DNA of 7,222 bases from Ahrensia sp. (lineage in GTDB: Bacteria > Pseudomonadota > Alphaproteobacteria > Rhizobiales > Rhizobiaceae). Positions 1 through 6,203 of this stretch are shown piece after piece. Below the pieces are notes generated by a model. It was given only the letters and a program-made list of their open reading frames with translations, ran no database searches and was not told the DNA's origin. Both the position numbers and the translations under genes were made by a program. The stretch is from the NCBI GenBank assembly GCA_003233475.1, contig QILU01000033.1, forward strand, positions 1 to 7,222, given 5' to 3'. Every line of letters begins with the position of its first letter. Position 1 is the stretch's first letter.

Positions 1-264
1 TTTTCCTGACATTTTCCACGTGGAAGAATGAAGGGCAATATCGTCTGCCTGAATAACTTCGTCGTTCGTAACGGTAATTTTTGGATTTATCGCCATGAAT
101 TGCTTGAAAGCCTCCCGTAACGCCGCTGTTCCCATGGCGGGCATTCCGGGTTGACCCATTAAGACGCCGTTTGGCTCAAAAGTGGCAAGAATAGCCTCCA
201 TATCACCAGCGGCAACCGCTGAATTATTCGTATCGATTGTTGAGTGAATTTGATCATGTTCCAT
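1..264 (-). CDS. SnoaL-like / DUF4440-family protein (NTF2 fold), 3' end beyond the window
   Basis: This is the N-terminal part of a small protein that runs off the left edge; 88 residues are visible from the chosen start. An opening helix with the pattern AVAAGDMEAILATFEPNGVL, followed by a GQPGMPAMG loop and a helix with ALREAFKQF, matches the SnoaL-like/DUF4440 group of cone-shaped NTF2-fold proteins. A strand with DDIALHSSTWKMSG follows. Members include ketosteroid-isomerase-like enzymes and many proteins of unknown substrate, so no reaction is assigned. I chose the ATG at 264 because AGGAAA lies 8 nt upstream and the protein then begins right at the family's first helix. An in-frame ATG at 297 would add 11 polar residues (MTSQNNQESQT) and has a weaker AGAAGA site. 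It lies downstream of, and on the same strand as, the regulator gene, so the two may be co-transcribed. Family call fairly sure; function unknown. Confidence 0.75.
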   Translation of the reverse strand, partial: MEHDQIHSTIDTNNSAVAAGDMEAILATFEPNGVLMGQPGMPAMGTAALREAFKQFMAINPKITVTNDEVIQADDIALHSSTWKMSGK

Positions 265-338
265 TGTCTGACTTTCCTGATTGTTTTGTGATGTCATTTG
301 AATTCTTCTGGTTACAGAGGAAAACTAACAGGCTCGCA

Positions 339-353
339 TGTCAGGAAGTGGCA
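339..353. promoter_or_regulatory. Imperfect inverted repeat between regulator and DUF4440-like gene, possible operator
   Basis: The plus strand reads TGTCA, five bases (GGAAG), then TGGCA. The halves are an inverted repeat with one mismatch (perfect would be TGACA). It lies in the 78-111 nt spacer between the regulator stop and the DUF4440-like start. This is a plausible binding site for the dimeric regulator encoded next door, but the repeat is short and could be chance. I could not find a convincing -35/-10 pair next to it. Confidence 0.25.
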
Positions 354-375
354 GTAGTCATTTGTGTGCGTTTTC

Positions 376-1065
376 TTAAGCCTCAGCCTCTCGCCAAAGC
401 TTTATGAGCTCGTGGCGACGCCGTGGGTATCGCGATGATATTTCCGAAAGTGACGCAATGCGATCAGTACGAAAATGCCGGATGTTATCTCTCAACTCAC
501 ACCATGCCGAAATGAGTCGTTTGCCATCCAAATAGATAATAAAAAATGGCCATATCACACGCTCAGAACTTTTGCCTGCCGCATCGCTATAGGAAATGAG
601 CAACTTGTGTTCGAGATGAATTGCCTGCCGCACAGTTGCCATATCAAACGTCTCTTGATGCGAATATTCGCCCTGCCCAATGACGTGATATTGCGCTTCA
701 ACGCGATCAACAAGTTCAATCGGCATAACTGCTGTCAATCTTGCGATCGCTTTACGGGCGGCTTCCGCCAGTGGTTTGTCAGCCTTATCTGCCACCCAGA
801 GCGACCCAAGAACAAGGGCGTCCACTTCCTCCACTGTAAACATGACCGGGGGTAAAAGGAATCCTGGGCGCAGAACATATCCAACACCTGGCTCCCCCTC
901 AATACCGGCCCCAAGCGCCCTCAATGAGGCAATGTCGCGATAGAGTGTACGAATTGAAATGCCCAAGCTTTGCGCAAGATCGTTTCCGGAAACGGGGCGA
1001 CGACGGCGTCTGAACTCTTCAATCAAGCTTAAAAGTCGCTCAGCTCGTGAAATGCTGGCCTCCAC
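376..1065 (-). CDS. YafY/DeoR-type HTH transcriptional regulator with WYL-like domain
   Basis: This 229-residue protein is the usual length for a YafY-family regulator. Residues about 6-66 form a DeoR-type winged helix: SRAERLLSLIEEF opens it, VSGNDLAQSLGISIRTLYRDI is the helix-turn-helix (recognition helix about 37-45), and GVGYVLRPGFLLPP is the wing and linker. Residues about 140-205 hold the WYL-like sensor part, where the family's WYL triplet is not literal but the surrounding pattern (IWPFFIIYLDGKRLISAWCELR, then HFRTDRI) is typical. Such proteins bind DNA as dimers and sense a ligand, nucleic acid or stress through the WYL domain; the ligand here is unknown. The start given is GTG at 1065, which has no good ribosome site. 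Relatives usually begin with Met directly before SRAER, where this gene has ATT (1051-1053) preceded by GGAGG 5 nt away. It sits 74 nt after rplO, on the same strand. Confidence 0.88.
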   Translation of the reverse strand: MEASISRAERLLSLIEEFRRRRRPVSGNDLAQSLGISIRTLYRDIASLRALGAGIEGEPGVGYVLRPGFLLPPVMFTVEEVDALVLGSLWVADKADKPLAEAARKAIARLTAVMPIELVDRVEAQYHVIGQGEYSHQETFDMATVRQAIHLEHKLLISYSDAAGKSSERVIWPFFIIYLDGKRLISAWCELRDNIRHFRTDRIASLSEISSRYPRRRHELIKLWREAEA

Positions 1066-1095
1066 TAAATCGTGAATTTCGCCCCCGGCCGGAAC

Positions 1096-1128
1096 AGACC
1101 CGGGGAAATTATTTCATTCCCGGGGTCT
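1096..1128 (-). other. GC-rich inverted repeat after rplO, possible transcript 3' end
   Basis: On the minus strand AGACCCCGGGAA (1128-1117) pairs with TTCCCCGGGTCT (1107-1096) around a 9-base loop, giving 11 pairs broken by one C-C mismatch. It begins 11 nt past the rplO stop, where an operon terminator would be expected. No T tract follows on the minus strand (GTTCCGG comes next) and only TTAATT follows on the plus strand, so it is not a canonical intrinsic terminator. It may be a weak or Rho-assisted end, or an RNA-stabilising 3' hairpin. Confidence 0.5.
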
Positions 1129-1139
1129 TAATTGCTAAA

Positions 1140-1628
1140 TCAGGCTTCAGCCGCTTCGGGTTTTGACTGAACCAGCACTTTCACGCTGCCGCCGGCTTTT
1201 TCAATTGCTGCAATGGCGCCTTTGGATGCGCCCGCGACTTCCAAGTTGAATTTGGATTTGGCGTCGCTGCCACCCAAAACCCGCACCCCATCGCGTTCAC
1301 GACGAATGACTCCGGCTTCTTTCAAAGTGGTGGCGGTGATGGGTTTTTTGATATCCAGCTTTTTGTCGACCACCGCCTGTTCAAGACGGGCGATGGAGAC
1401 TTCGTTATAATCATTGGCAAATTTTGCATTGGAAAATCCACGTTTTGGCAAGCGGCGATAGATGGGCATTTGCCCGCCTTCGAAGCCTTTAATTGCCACA
1501 CCGCTGCGGGATTTTTGCCCCTTTACGCCACGACCGCCAGTTTTGCCCATGCCAGATCCGATACCGCGCCCTACCCGCTTGCGCGTTGGGTTGGCACCGG
1601 CTTTATCGGCAATATTATTCAGTTTCAT
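1140..1628 (-). CDS. rplO: 50S ribosomal protein L15
   Basis: L15 is a late-assembling 50S protein that binds 23S rRNA. The 162-residue product shows the glycine- and lysine-rich N-terminal extension of L15: [17 protein letters not shown] at about 18-34 continuing with KGQKSRSG, then [18 protein letters not shown] at about 49-66, which threads through rRNA. The ordered C-terminal domain follows ([22 protein letters not shown]). I chose ATG 1628 because MKLNN is the canonical L15 start and GGAGAA sits 6 nt upstream; an upstream in-frame start at 1661 would reach into rpmD and adds no family sequence. It is 13 nt after rpmD. Normally secY comes next, but here it does not. Confidence 0.97.
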   Translation of the reverse strand: MKLNNIADKAGANPTRKRVGRGIGSGMGKTGGRGVKGQKSRSGVAIKGFEGGQMPIYRRLPKRGFSNAKFANDYNEVSIARLEQAVVDKKLDIKKPITATTLKEAGVIRRERDGVRVLGGSDAKSKFNLEVAGASKGAIAAIEKAGGSVKVLVQSKPEAAEA

Positions 1629-1641
1629 AACAATTCTCCGA

Positions 1642-1833
1642 TCAGGCTTCGTCGACGACACGAACGAGGTGAGAAACCTTGTTGATCATACCGCGCACAG
1701 AAGGGGTATCTTCCAAGGTGCGGCGACGGTTCATTTTATTCAGGCCAAGACCGATCAGGGTCTGGCGTTGGTCTTTTGGGCGGCGAAGCGGGCTACCGAT
1801 TTGCTCAACCGTAACTGTTTTTTTGTCAGCCAT
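1642..1833 (-). CDS. rpmD: 50S ribosomal protein L30
   Basis: L30 is a small one-domain 50S protein. At 63 residues it has normal bacterial length. The pattern is typical: an opening strand ([15 protein letters not shown]), the conserved helix with [19 protein letters not shown], then [20 protein letters not shown] at the end. The ATG at 1833 lies 3 nt after the rpsE stop, so translation is probably coupled to rpsE; GGGGAA lies about 7 nt upstream inside the end of rpsE. Alphaproteobacteria keep this gene, while some other bacteria lack it. Confidence 0.96.
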   Translation of the reverse strand: MADKKTVTVEQIGSPLRRPKDQRQTLIGLGLNKMNRRRTLEDTPSVRGMINKVSHLVRVVDEA

Positions 1834-1836
1834 GGG

Positions 1837-2415
1837 TTAGTTCCCCGCTTCTTCGGCACCAATGAGATCACGGCGACGGGCCTGCAGGGTGGAATATTTC
1901 AATCCACGCTGGGCGGCAACATCCTTCGGGTGCATTTGGCGCTTTAAGGCATCAAAGGTGGCTCTGATCATGTTGTAGGGGTTGGAAGAACCAATGGATT
2001 TGGCCACAACATCAGACATTCCGACGGTTTCAAAAACCGCACGCATGGGGCCACCGGCAATGATACCGGTTCCTGGAGGCGCTGCACGCAGCAAAACTTT
2101 GCCCGCCCCGTGACGGCCCTTAACATCATGGTGCAAAGTGCGACCATCGCGCAGCGGAACGAAAATCATTTCTCGCTTCGCGGCCTCAGAAGCCTTTCGA
2201 ATTGCCTCCGGCACCTCACGCGCTTTACCGTGGCCAAAGCCAACCCGGCCCTTTTGATCGCCAACAACAACAAGTGCGGCAAATCCGAAACGGCGCCCGC
2301 CCTTTACAACTTTCGCCACACGGTTGATGTGTACGAGCTTATCAACAATGCCGTCATCCGGCTCTTCATTACGACGATTGTTACGACCGCCGCGATTTTC
2401 TTGTCCTTGTGCCAT
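1837..2415 (-). CDS. rpsE: 30S ribosomal protein S5
   Basis: S5 sits near the 30S decoding and mRNA-entry region and affects translational accuracy. The 192-residue product has an Arg/Asn-rich N-terminal tail (about 1-20). The double-stranded-RNA-binding-like domain is about 24-90 ([17 protein letters not shown], then [23 protein letters not shown]). The C-terminal domain carries [21 protein letters not shown] at about 109-129, with GSSNPYNMI afterwards. No conserved part is missing. ATG 2415 has AAGGAA 6 nt upstream; an in-frame GTG at 2445 would add ten residues but lacks a better site and would take in the ribosome-binding region. It is separated from rplR by an unusually long 151-nt spacer and is followed 3 nt later by rpmD. 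Confidence 0.97.
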   Translation of the reverse strand: MAQGQENRGGRNNRRNEEPDDGIVDKLVHINRVAKVVKGGRRFGFAALVVVGDQKGRVGFGHGKAREVPEAIRKASEAAKREMIFVPLRDGRTLHHDVKGRHGAGKVLLRAAPPGTGIIAGGPMRAVFETVGMSDVVAKSIGSSNPYNMIRATFDALKRQMHPKDVAAQRGLKYSTLQARRRDLIGAEEAGN

Positions 2416-2433
2416 ATCCTGTTCCTTATTCTT

Positions 2434-2505
2434 TTCCGGTAGCACAAAATTTAATCGGCACCGCTTTTACCCCTGTTATTCCGGTAAAGTTCGCTGCCAA
2501 CGGTG
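2434..2505 (-). promoter_or_regulatory. Structured leader just upstream of rpsE
   Basis: On the minus strand TTTACC (2488-2483) and GGTAAA (2471-2466) form a 6-bp hairpin with an 11-base loop. This is enclosed by CACCG (2505-2501) and CGGTG (2463-2459). An alternative outer pairing, TTGGCA (2500-2495) with TGCCGA (2460-2455), shares bases with the first, so the two exclude each other. The octamer TACCGGAA (minus) occurs at 2486-2479 and again at 2441-2434, close to the rpsE ribosome-binding site. This could be a control leader, but the evidence is only pairing seen by eye. Confidence 0.3.
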
Positions 2506-2534
2506 AATGGGACTTACTGTCCTCTTGAATTTGT

Positions 2535-2560
2535 CAGACGCGCTTGATTAAGCGCATCTG
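2535..2560 (-). other. Strong hairpin directly after the rplR stop codon
   Basis: On the minus strand CAGATGCGCTT pairs with AAGCGCGTCTG around a 4-base loop (AATC), giving 11 pairs including one U-G. A further 5-bp pairing (AATTT, 2565-2561, with AAATT, 2532-2528) flanks it across a 2-nt bulge. The hairpin starts 6 nt after the rplR stop. No T tract follows on the minus strand, so intrinsic termination is unlikely; an RNA-stability, processing or partial-attenuation element is more likely. Confidence 0.55.
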
Positions 2561-2566
2561 AAATTA

Positions 2567-2920
2567 TTAAAATTTCAATCCGCCCTCACGGGCCGCATCC
2601 GCAACCGCTTTTACACGGCCATGGAACAGAAATTGCCCGCGATCAAAAACCACGTCGCTGACACCGGCTTTTTTAGCCCGTTCAGCCACCAGTTTTCCAA
2701 CAGCGGTAGCGGCAGAGACGTTACCGCCATTGCCTTTGAAGTCTTTGTCCAAAGAAGAGGCCGCGACAAGGGTGTTGCCATTCGCGTCATCAATAATCTG
2801 GGCATAAATGTTTGCATTGGAGCGATGCACGCTCAAACGGGGACGGCCACCGGAAACCTTCTTAAGGCTGCGGCGAACACGGGCAGCGCGACGCTGCTTG
2901 GTTGAAAGTTTGTTTGCCAT
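2567..2920 (-). CDS. rplR: 50S ribosomal protein L18
   Basis: L18 binds 5S rRNA together with L5 and helps place it in the central protuberance of the 50S subunit. The 117-residue product has a basic N-terminus (about 7-25, [14 protein letters not shown]). The core then gives [22 protein letters not shown] and a helix with [18 protein letters not shown]. The characteristic end is [26 protein letters not shown]. Length and order are normal. The ATG at 2920 lies 5 nt after the rplF stop, which suggests translational coupling. Downstream it ends in a TAA followed at once by the 2535-2560 hairpin and a long spacer before rpsE, which is unusual for this gene pair. Confidence 0.97.
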   Translation of the reverse strand: MANKLSTKQRRAARVRRSLKKVSGGRPRLSVHRSNANIYAQIIDDANGNTLVAASSLDKDFKGNGGNVSAATAVGKLVAERAKKAGVSDVVFDRGQFLFHGRVKAVADAAREGGLKF

Positions 2921-2925
2921 GGTGG

Positions 2926-3459
2926 TTACTTCTTCTTGCCTTCTTTGCGGAAAATTGTCTCATCCGCATATTTCACGCCTTTGCCCTTATAAGGCTCCGG
3001 TGGGCGGAATGCCCTGATTTCAGCAGCAACTTGCCCGACAACCTGTTTGTCATGGCCGGTGATGACGATTTCTGTTGGTTTGGAACATGCGATGGTCACG
3101 CCCTGGGGTGGTTTGTAAATCACCTGATGGCTGAACCCAAGGGACAGTTGAATGTTCTGACCCTGCATTGCTGCACGGTAACCAACGCCGTTGATTTCCA
3201 GCGTTTTGCTGAAACCTTCCTTCACACCGGTGAAAATATTTTCGATCATGGTGCGCGTTGTGCCCCACTGGGAGCGGGCCAACTTTGAATCTTCAAGAGG
3301 GTTCAACGTAATGGCACCCTCTTCCATTTTTACCAGCACAAGGTCATTCACAACGAACTTCAGTTCGCCCTTCGGGCCCTTGGCGGTGACGGTTTGTCCG
3401 TCCAGTGATGCGGTCACTCCTTCAGGAATACTGACCGGCTTTTTACCAATGCGTGACAT
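2926..3459 (-). CDS. rplF: 50S ribosomal protein L6
   Basis: L6 lies near the factor-binding region of the 50S subunit, at the base of the stalk. The 177-residue protein has the usual two repeated domains. The first opens [15 protein letters not shown] with GPKGEL at about 28-33. The second contains the L6 signature [12 protein letters not shown] at about 153-164 before a lysine-rich tail (KEGKKK). EINGVGYRA at about 88-96 is also typical. ATG 3459 is supported by the MSRIGKKP start, although the ribosome site (AGGCGA about 9 nt upstream) is weak. It follows rpsH only after 105 nt that contain a terminator-like hairpin, so its expression may be partly uncoupled from the upstream genes. Confidence 0.97.
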   Translation of the reverse strand: MSRIGKKPVSIPEGVTASLDGQTVTAKGPKGELKFVVNDLVLVKMEEGAITLNPLEDSKLARSQWGTTRTMIENIFTGVKEGFSKTLEINGVGYRAAMQGQNIQLSLGFSHQVIYKPPQGVTIACSKPTEIVITGHDKQVVGQVAAEIRAFRPPEPYKGKGVKYADETIFRKEGKKK

Positions 3460-3481
3460 TGTTTTATTCGCCTAACGTTTT

Positions 3482-3499
3482 GAAACCGTTTCGGGTTTC
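3482..3499 (-). other. Small hairpin in the rplF leader
   Basis: On the minus strand GAAACC and GGTTTC form a perfect 6-bp stem with a 6-base loop (CGAAAC), ending 22 nt before the rplF start codon. It lies in the 97-nt stretch between the terminator-like hairpin and rplF. It could influence ribosome access, but a 6-bp stem of this composition may be chance. Confidence 0.3.
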
Positions 3500-3551
3500 C
3501 AATTTACATTTACACGCGATACCTGCCCTTACTAGGCAATTACCACGCATG

Positions 3552-3580
3552 AAAAACTGCCGGATTAAAATATCCGGCAG
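3552..3580 (-). terminator. Intrinsic-terminator-like hairpin overlapping the rpsH stop codon
   Basis: On the minus strand CTGCCGGAT (3580-3572) and ATCCGGCAG (3565-3557) form a perfect 9-bp GC-rich stem with a 6-base loop (ATTTTA). Five T residues follow directly (3556-3552). This is the canonical shape of a Rho-independent terminator. The 5' arm is made of the last sense codons of rpsH, and the UAA stop spans the loop and first base of the 3' arm. It sits inside the operon with rplF, rplR, rpsE, rpmD and rplO still downstream. A ribosome finishing rpsH would cover the 5' arm, so read-through could depend on translation. Confidence 0.8.
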
Positions 3581-3963
3581 AGAATTTCGCCACCAACGTT
3601 TTGCTCACGGGCATCGTGGTCTGCCATCACACCTTTTGGTGTGGACAGGATTGAGATACCGAGACCATTGGCCACGCGGGGCAGACTTTTTACGGAAGAA
3701 TACACCCGCCGTCCAGGTTTGGAAATACGGGTGATTTCACGAATTACCGGCGCTTCCTCAAAGTATTTCAATTCGATTTCAATATCGGCCTTGCCGTTAC
3801 CGTGATCGGTGCGCGTATAACCGCGAATATAACCTTCAGCTTCAAGAACATCGAGCACCGAGGCGCGTAGATTGGACGCCGGAGTAGATACTTTACCTTT
3901 TCCGCGCATCAAACCATTGCGGATACGAGTCAGCATATCGCCGATTGGATCGTTCATAGACAT
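3565..3963 (-). CDS. rpsH: 30S ribosomal protein S8
   Basis: S8 binds the central domain of 16S rRNA early in 30S assembly. In E. coli it also represses its own operon by binding mRNA near the start of rplE. The 132-residue product has the N-terminal domain [17 protein letters not shown]. The C-terminal signature follows: [12 protein letters not shown] at about 102-113, then [15 protein letters not shown]. The ATG at 3963 follows the rpsN stop by 14 nt with GGGGAG about 8 nt upstream. The last codons and the stop form part of a terminator-like hairpin, which is the odd point of this gene: its protein is unaffected, but its 3' end doubles as a possible regulatory signal. Confidence 0.97.
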   Translation of the reverse strand: MSMNDPIGDMLTRIRNGLMRGKGKVSTPASNLRASVLDVLEAEGYIRGYTRTDHGNGKADIEIELKYFEEAPVIREITRISKPGRRVYSSVKSLPRVANGLGISILSTPKGVMADHDAREQNVGGEILCRIF

Positions 3964-3977
3964 TAGCTAATCTCCCC

Positions 3978-4283
3978 TTACCAGCTTGATTTCACGAGAC
4001 CGGGAATAAGGCCTTTTGAGCCCAGTTCACGCAACGCAATACGTGAAATCCCCAGTTTACGATAATTGGCGCGCGGACGGCCTGACACACCGCAGCGATT
4101 GCGTACGCGGGTTTTTGCCCCGTTACGCGGCATGGCAGACAGCTCAAGCTGGGCCTTAAAGCGTTCTTCAATCGGCAAATCACGCTTGTTGATAATTGCC
4201 TTCAATTCAGCGCGTTTATTGGCATATTTTGCCACCAGACGCTGCTTCTTTTTGTTCTTTTCAATGGCTGAAACTTTCGCCAT
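3978..4283 (-). CDS. rpsN: 30S ribosomal protein S14, zinc-free type
   Basis: S14 binds the 3' major domain of 16S rRNA in the 30S head. At 101 residues this is the long form without a zinc ribbon: only one Cys is seen, within [11 protein letters not shown] at about 61-71, where zinc-bearing short forms have CXXC pairs. [21 protein letters not shown] ahead of a KSSW terminus is the classic S14 end. [10 protein letters not shown] starts at ATG 4283 with AAGGA 7 nt upstream. A longer in-frame reading to 4331 adds 16 residues with no family match. It lies between rplE (69-nt gap) and rpsH (14-nt gap), the standard place. Confidence 0.97.
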   Translation of the reverse strand: MAKVSAIEKNKKKQRLVAKYANKRAELKAIINKRDLPIEERFKAQLELSAMPRNGAKTRVRNRCGVSGRPRANYRKLGISRIALRELGSKGLIPGLVKSSW

Positions 4284-4352
4284 GCTCTCATCCTTTTGTT
4301 CGTTTGCCGTTACGAGTGGGCACCATGCCAATCCGCTCGAAGATTGTTCAGC

Positions 4353-4934
4353 TTACGCTGCTTCCTCTTCTTCTTTTGGAGCGGGAAACGGGAAGTTGAA
4401 GGCGCGCAACAATTCACGCGCTTCATCATCCGTATCAGCCGTCGTACATACGATTACGTCCATGCCCCAGATCTGATCTACCTTGTCGTAGTCGATTTCC
4501 GGAAACACGATATGTTCCTTGATACCCATGGCAAAGTTGCCGTGGCCATCAAAGCTTTTTGGGTTTAGACCGCGAAAATCCCGCACACGCGGCAGCGCGA
4601 TTGTGATCAAACGATCCATAAATTCATACATCTGGTTACCGCGAAGGGTGACCTTGGCACCAAGGGGCATGTCTTCACGAACCTTAAAACCCGCGATGGA
4701 TTTTTTGGCCCGTGTCACCATTGCTTTTTGGCCCGCGATCAGTGTCAAATCAGCGGCAGCAACGCCGGCTTTTTTGGAATCCGCGGTGGATTCACCCACC
4801 CCCATGTTGATAACGATCTTATCAACCCGGGGCATTTGCATGAAATTTTTGTAGCCGAACTTTTCCTGCATCTCTTTGCGAACAGTATCGGTGTAGTATT
4901 TTTTGAGCCGTGGCTCGTTTTCTGATTTAGCCAT
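4353..4934 (-). CDS. rplE: 50S ribosomal protein L5
   Basis: L5 binds 5S rRNA with L18 and contacts the P-site tRNA from the central protuberance. The 193-residue product shows the signature [16 protein letters not shown] at about 34-49, then [23 protein letters not shown] and [46 protein letters not shown] follows in the last domain, and a Pro/Glu-rich tail (KEEEEAA) extends beyond the core. ATG 4934 overlaps the end of rplX by 8 nt, with AGGAG inside rplX 9 nt upstream; a TTG codon directly before it is a possible alternative start. In E. coli the site where S8 represses the spc operon lies at this junction, so the tight overlap makes translational coupling likely. Confidence 0.97.
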   Translation of the reverse strand: MAKSENEPRLKKYYTDTVRKEMQEKFGYKNFMQMPRVDKIVINMGVGESTADSKKAGVAAADLTLIAGQKAMVTRAKKSIAGFKVREDMPLGAKVTLRGNQMYEFMDRLITIALPRVRDFRGLNPKSFDGHGNFAMGIKEHIVFPEIDYDKVDQIWGMDVIVCTTADTDDEARELLRAFNFPFPAPKEEEEAA

Positions 4935-5241
4935 CAATCAGATCTCCTGAACGTTTGGCAAACCGGACTTTTTTGCCGTCTTTGCCTTTTTTGTATCCAA
5001 TACGGGTTGCTTTATCATCTTTCGGGTCCGCAATCGCCACATTGGAAATGTGAATTGACGCTTCCTTGGCAATAATACCACCCTCATTTGATTGGGACTG
5101 TTTGGTATGGCGTTTCACCATGTTGATGCCCTGAACCAGTACCCGGTCGGTTTTTGTGATCATTTCAAGAACAGTGCCCGAACGGCCCTTATCCTTGCCT
5201 GTTATAATAACGACATTGTCGCCTTTTTTAATTCTGTTCAT
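4927..5241 (-). CDS. rplX: 50S ribosomal protein L24
   Basis: L24 is an assembly-initiating 50S protein that binds 23S rRNA domain I near the peptide exit. The 104-residue product opens with a KOW motif ([20 protein letters not shown] at about 1-20, continuing SGTVLEMI). It continues with [24 protein letters not shown] and the typical [11 protein letters not shown] strand. The C-terminus is basic, with a short SGDLIDG end. ATG 5241 has AAGGAA 8 nt upstream. The last 8 nt, including the stop, are shared with the start of rplE. It follows rplN after 33 nt. Confidence 0.97.
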   Translation of the reverse strand: MNRIKKGDNVVIITGKDKGRSGTVLEMITKTDRVLVQGINMVKRHTKQSQSNEGGIIAKEASIHISNVAIADPKDDKATRIGYKKGKDGKKVRFAKRSGDLIDG

Positions 5242-5274
5242 AGCTTGAATTCCTTTTTGCCCTGCTTTGCGGCT

Positions 5275-5643
5275 CTACAGCACTTCGGGTGCGAGCGAGA
5301 CAATTTTCATGTGACGTTTGGCGCGCAATTCCCGTGGAACCGGGCCAAAAATACGTGTTCCTGTTGGCTCACCCTTAGCGTCAACCAGCACTGCGGCGTT
5401 GGTATCAAAACGAATGACGCTGCCATCGGCGCGTTGAATATCTTTTGACGTGCGAACAACGACGGCTTTTACAACATCACCCTTTTTTACACGGCCGCGC
5501 GGGATCGCTTCTTTGATGGAGACGACAATGGTATCACCGACACCGGCATAGCGCCGCTTTGAGCCGCCAAGCACTTTGATGCACATGACGCGGCGCGCGC
5601 CGGAATTGTCGGCAATGTCCAAGTTTGTTTGCATCTGAATCAT
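5275..5643 (-). CDS. rplN: 50S ribosomal protein L14
   Basis: L14 sits at the subunit interface, forms bridges with 16S rRNA and is a contact site for anti-association factors. The protein has 122 residues, exactly the usual length. It opens [19 protein letters not shown], has the signature [19 protein letters not shown] at about 48-66, and ends [19 protein letters not shown] as in almost all bacterial L14. ATG 5643 is clear from the MIQ start; the ribosome site is weak (AAGAGAAG about 4 nt upstream). In E. coli rplN begins the spc operon, and here a 70-nt spacer separates it from rpsQ. No clear promoter is visible in that spacer. Confidence 0.97.
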   Translation of the reverse strand: MIQMQTNLDIADNSGARRVMCIKVLGGSKRRYAGVGDTIVVSIKEAIPRGRVKKGDVVKAVVVRTSKDIQRADGSVIRFDTNAAVLVDAKGEPTGTRIFGPVPRELRAKRHMKIVSLAPEVL

Positions 5644-5666
5644 GGCACTTCTCTTCTTATTTGTTT

Positions 5667-5680
5667 GGCGCCTGAGCGCC
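5667..5680 (-). other. Short GC hairpin in the rpsQ-rplN spacer
   Basis: GGCGC and GCGCC form a perfect 5-bp stem with a 4-base loop (TCAG on the minus strand). No T tract follows on the minus strand (AAACAAATAAG). The spacer is the boundary between the S10 and spc operons in E. coli, so a processing or weak pausing element is possible, but a 5-bp stem is slight evidence. Confidence 0.3.
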
Positions 5681-5713
5681 TCTATTCTTGAATGTTGGGT
5701 TTGTTAAAAAGGC

Positions 5714-5944
5714 CTAAGCCTCAAGAACAATCCAGCACTTGTCTTTTGAAATCGGTCTGGTTTCCTGAATGGAAACCCGGTCACCAATTTTTTTCACATT
5801 TTTCTCATCATGCGCTTTGTAGTTTTTAGTTTTACGCACAACCTTTTTGAACAATGGGTGCATGAAGCGACGCTCCACTTTCACCACAATAGTTTTGTCG
5901 TTTTTATCGGAAACGACGGTGCCCTGTAGAATTCGTTTTGGCAT
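5714..5944 (-). CDS. rpsQ: 30S ribosomal protein S17
   Basis: S17 is a primary 16S rRNA-binding protein of OB fold. The 76-residue product starts [20 protein letters not shown] and carries [24 protein letters not shown]. It ends with the S17 signature [20 protein letters not shown] at about 54-73. ATG 5944 is 9 nt after the rpmC stop, with AAGGAA 7 nt upstream overlapping that stop. It is the last gene of the S10 operon in the E. coli arrangement. Confidence 0.97.
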   Translation of the reverse strand: MPKRILQGTVVSDKNDKTIVVKVERRFMHPLFKKVVRKTKNYKAHDEKNVKKIGDRVSIQETRPISKDKCWIVLEA

Positions 5945-5953
5945 AATCTTTCC

Positions 5954-6157
5954 TTAAGCGCTTGTGGCTTCGGCCTGCTTTACGCGGGCAATGGTTTGAA
6001 TACGGGCGATATCGCGGCGAACCTGCCGAACGCGCGCGGTGTTATCCAGTTGGTTTGTGGCCGTCTGGAAGCGCAGATTGAACTGCTCTTTTTTCAGTTT
6101 GACGAGTTCATCTTTCATCTCGTCTTCGCTCATCGCGCGAATATCGCTGGGCTTCAT
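5954..6157 (-). CDS. rpmC: 50S ribosomal protein L29
   Basis: L29 is a small two-helix protein beside the peptide exit tunnel, near the docking site of trigger factor and the signal recognition particle. The 67-residue product shows [20 protein letters not shown], then the L29 signature [18 protein letters not shown] and the second helix [15 protein letters not shown]. The ATG at 6157 has GAGG close upstream and AAAGG further up. It lies 46 nt after rplP and 9 nt before rpsQ, the standard order. Confidence 0.96.
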   Translation of the reverse strand: MKPSDIRAMSEDEMKDELVKLKKEQFNLRFQTATNQLDNTARVRQVRRDIARIQTIARVKQAEATSA

Positions 6158-6203
6158 TGCCTCAACCTTTCTTATATTTAATTTCCGGCTTCACCGGCTC
6201 TAA

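Noticed and set aside
475..855. Plus-strand open frame opposite the regulator gene
   Set aside because: It lies entirely antisense to a well-supported WYL regulator, has no recognisable family pattern and no convincing ribosome site.
1462..1947. Plus-strand 161-codon open frame
   Set aside because: It is antisense to rplO, rpmD and rpsE, and its composition mirrors those genes; it is a shadow reading frame.
2546..2556. Seven-codon mini-ORF (MRLIKRV) in the rplR-rpsE spacer
   Set aside because: It lies inside the hairpin, is very short and has no Shine-Dalgarno site.
3500..3545. Internal promoter for rplF
   Set aside because: The best pair (TTGCCT and TGTAAA at 19 nt) has poor matches and spacing, too weak to annotate.
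6158..6203. AGCCGG repeat in the rplP-rpmC spacer as a regulatory hairpin
   Set aside because: Only 4-bp self-complementary units are present; this is likely chance in a short spacer.
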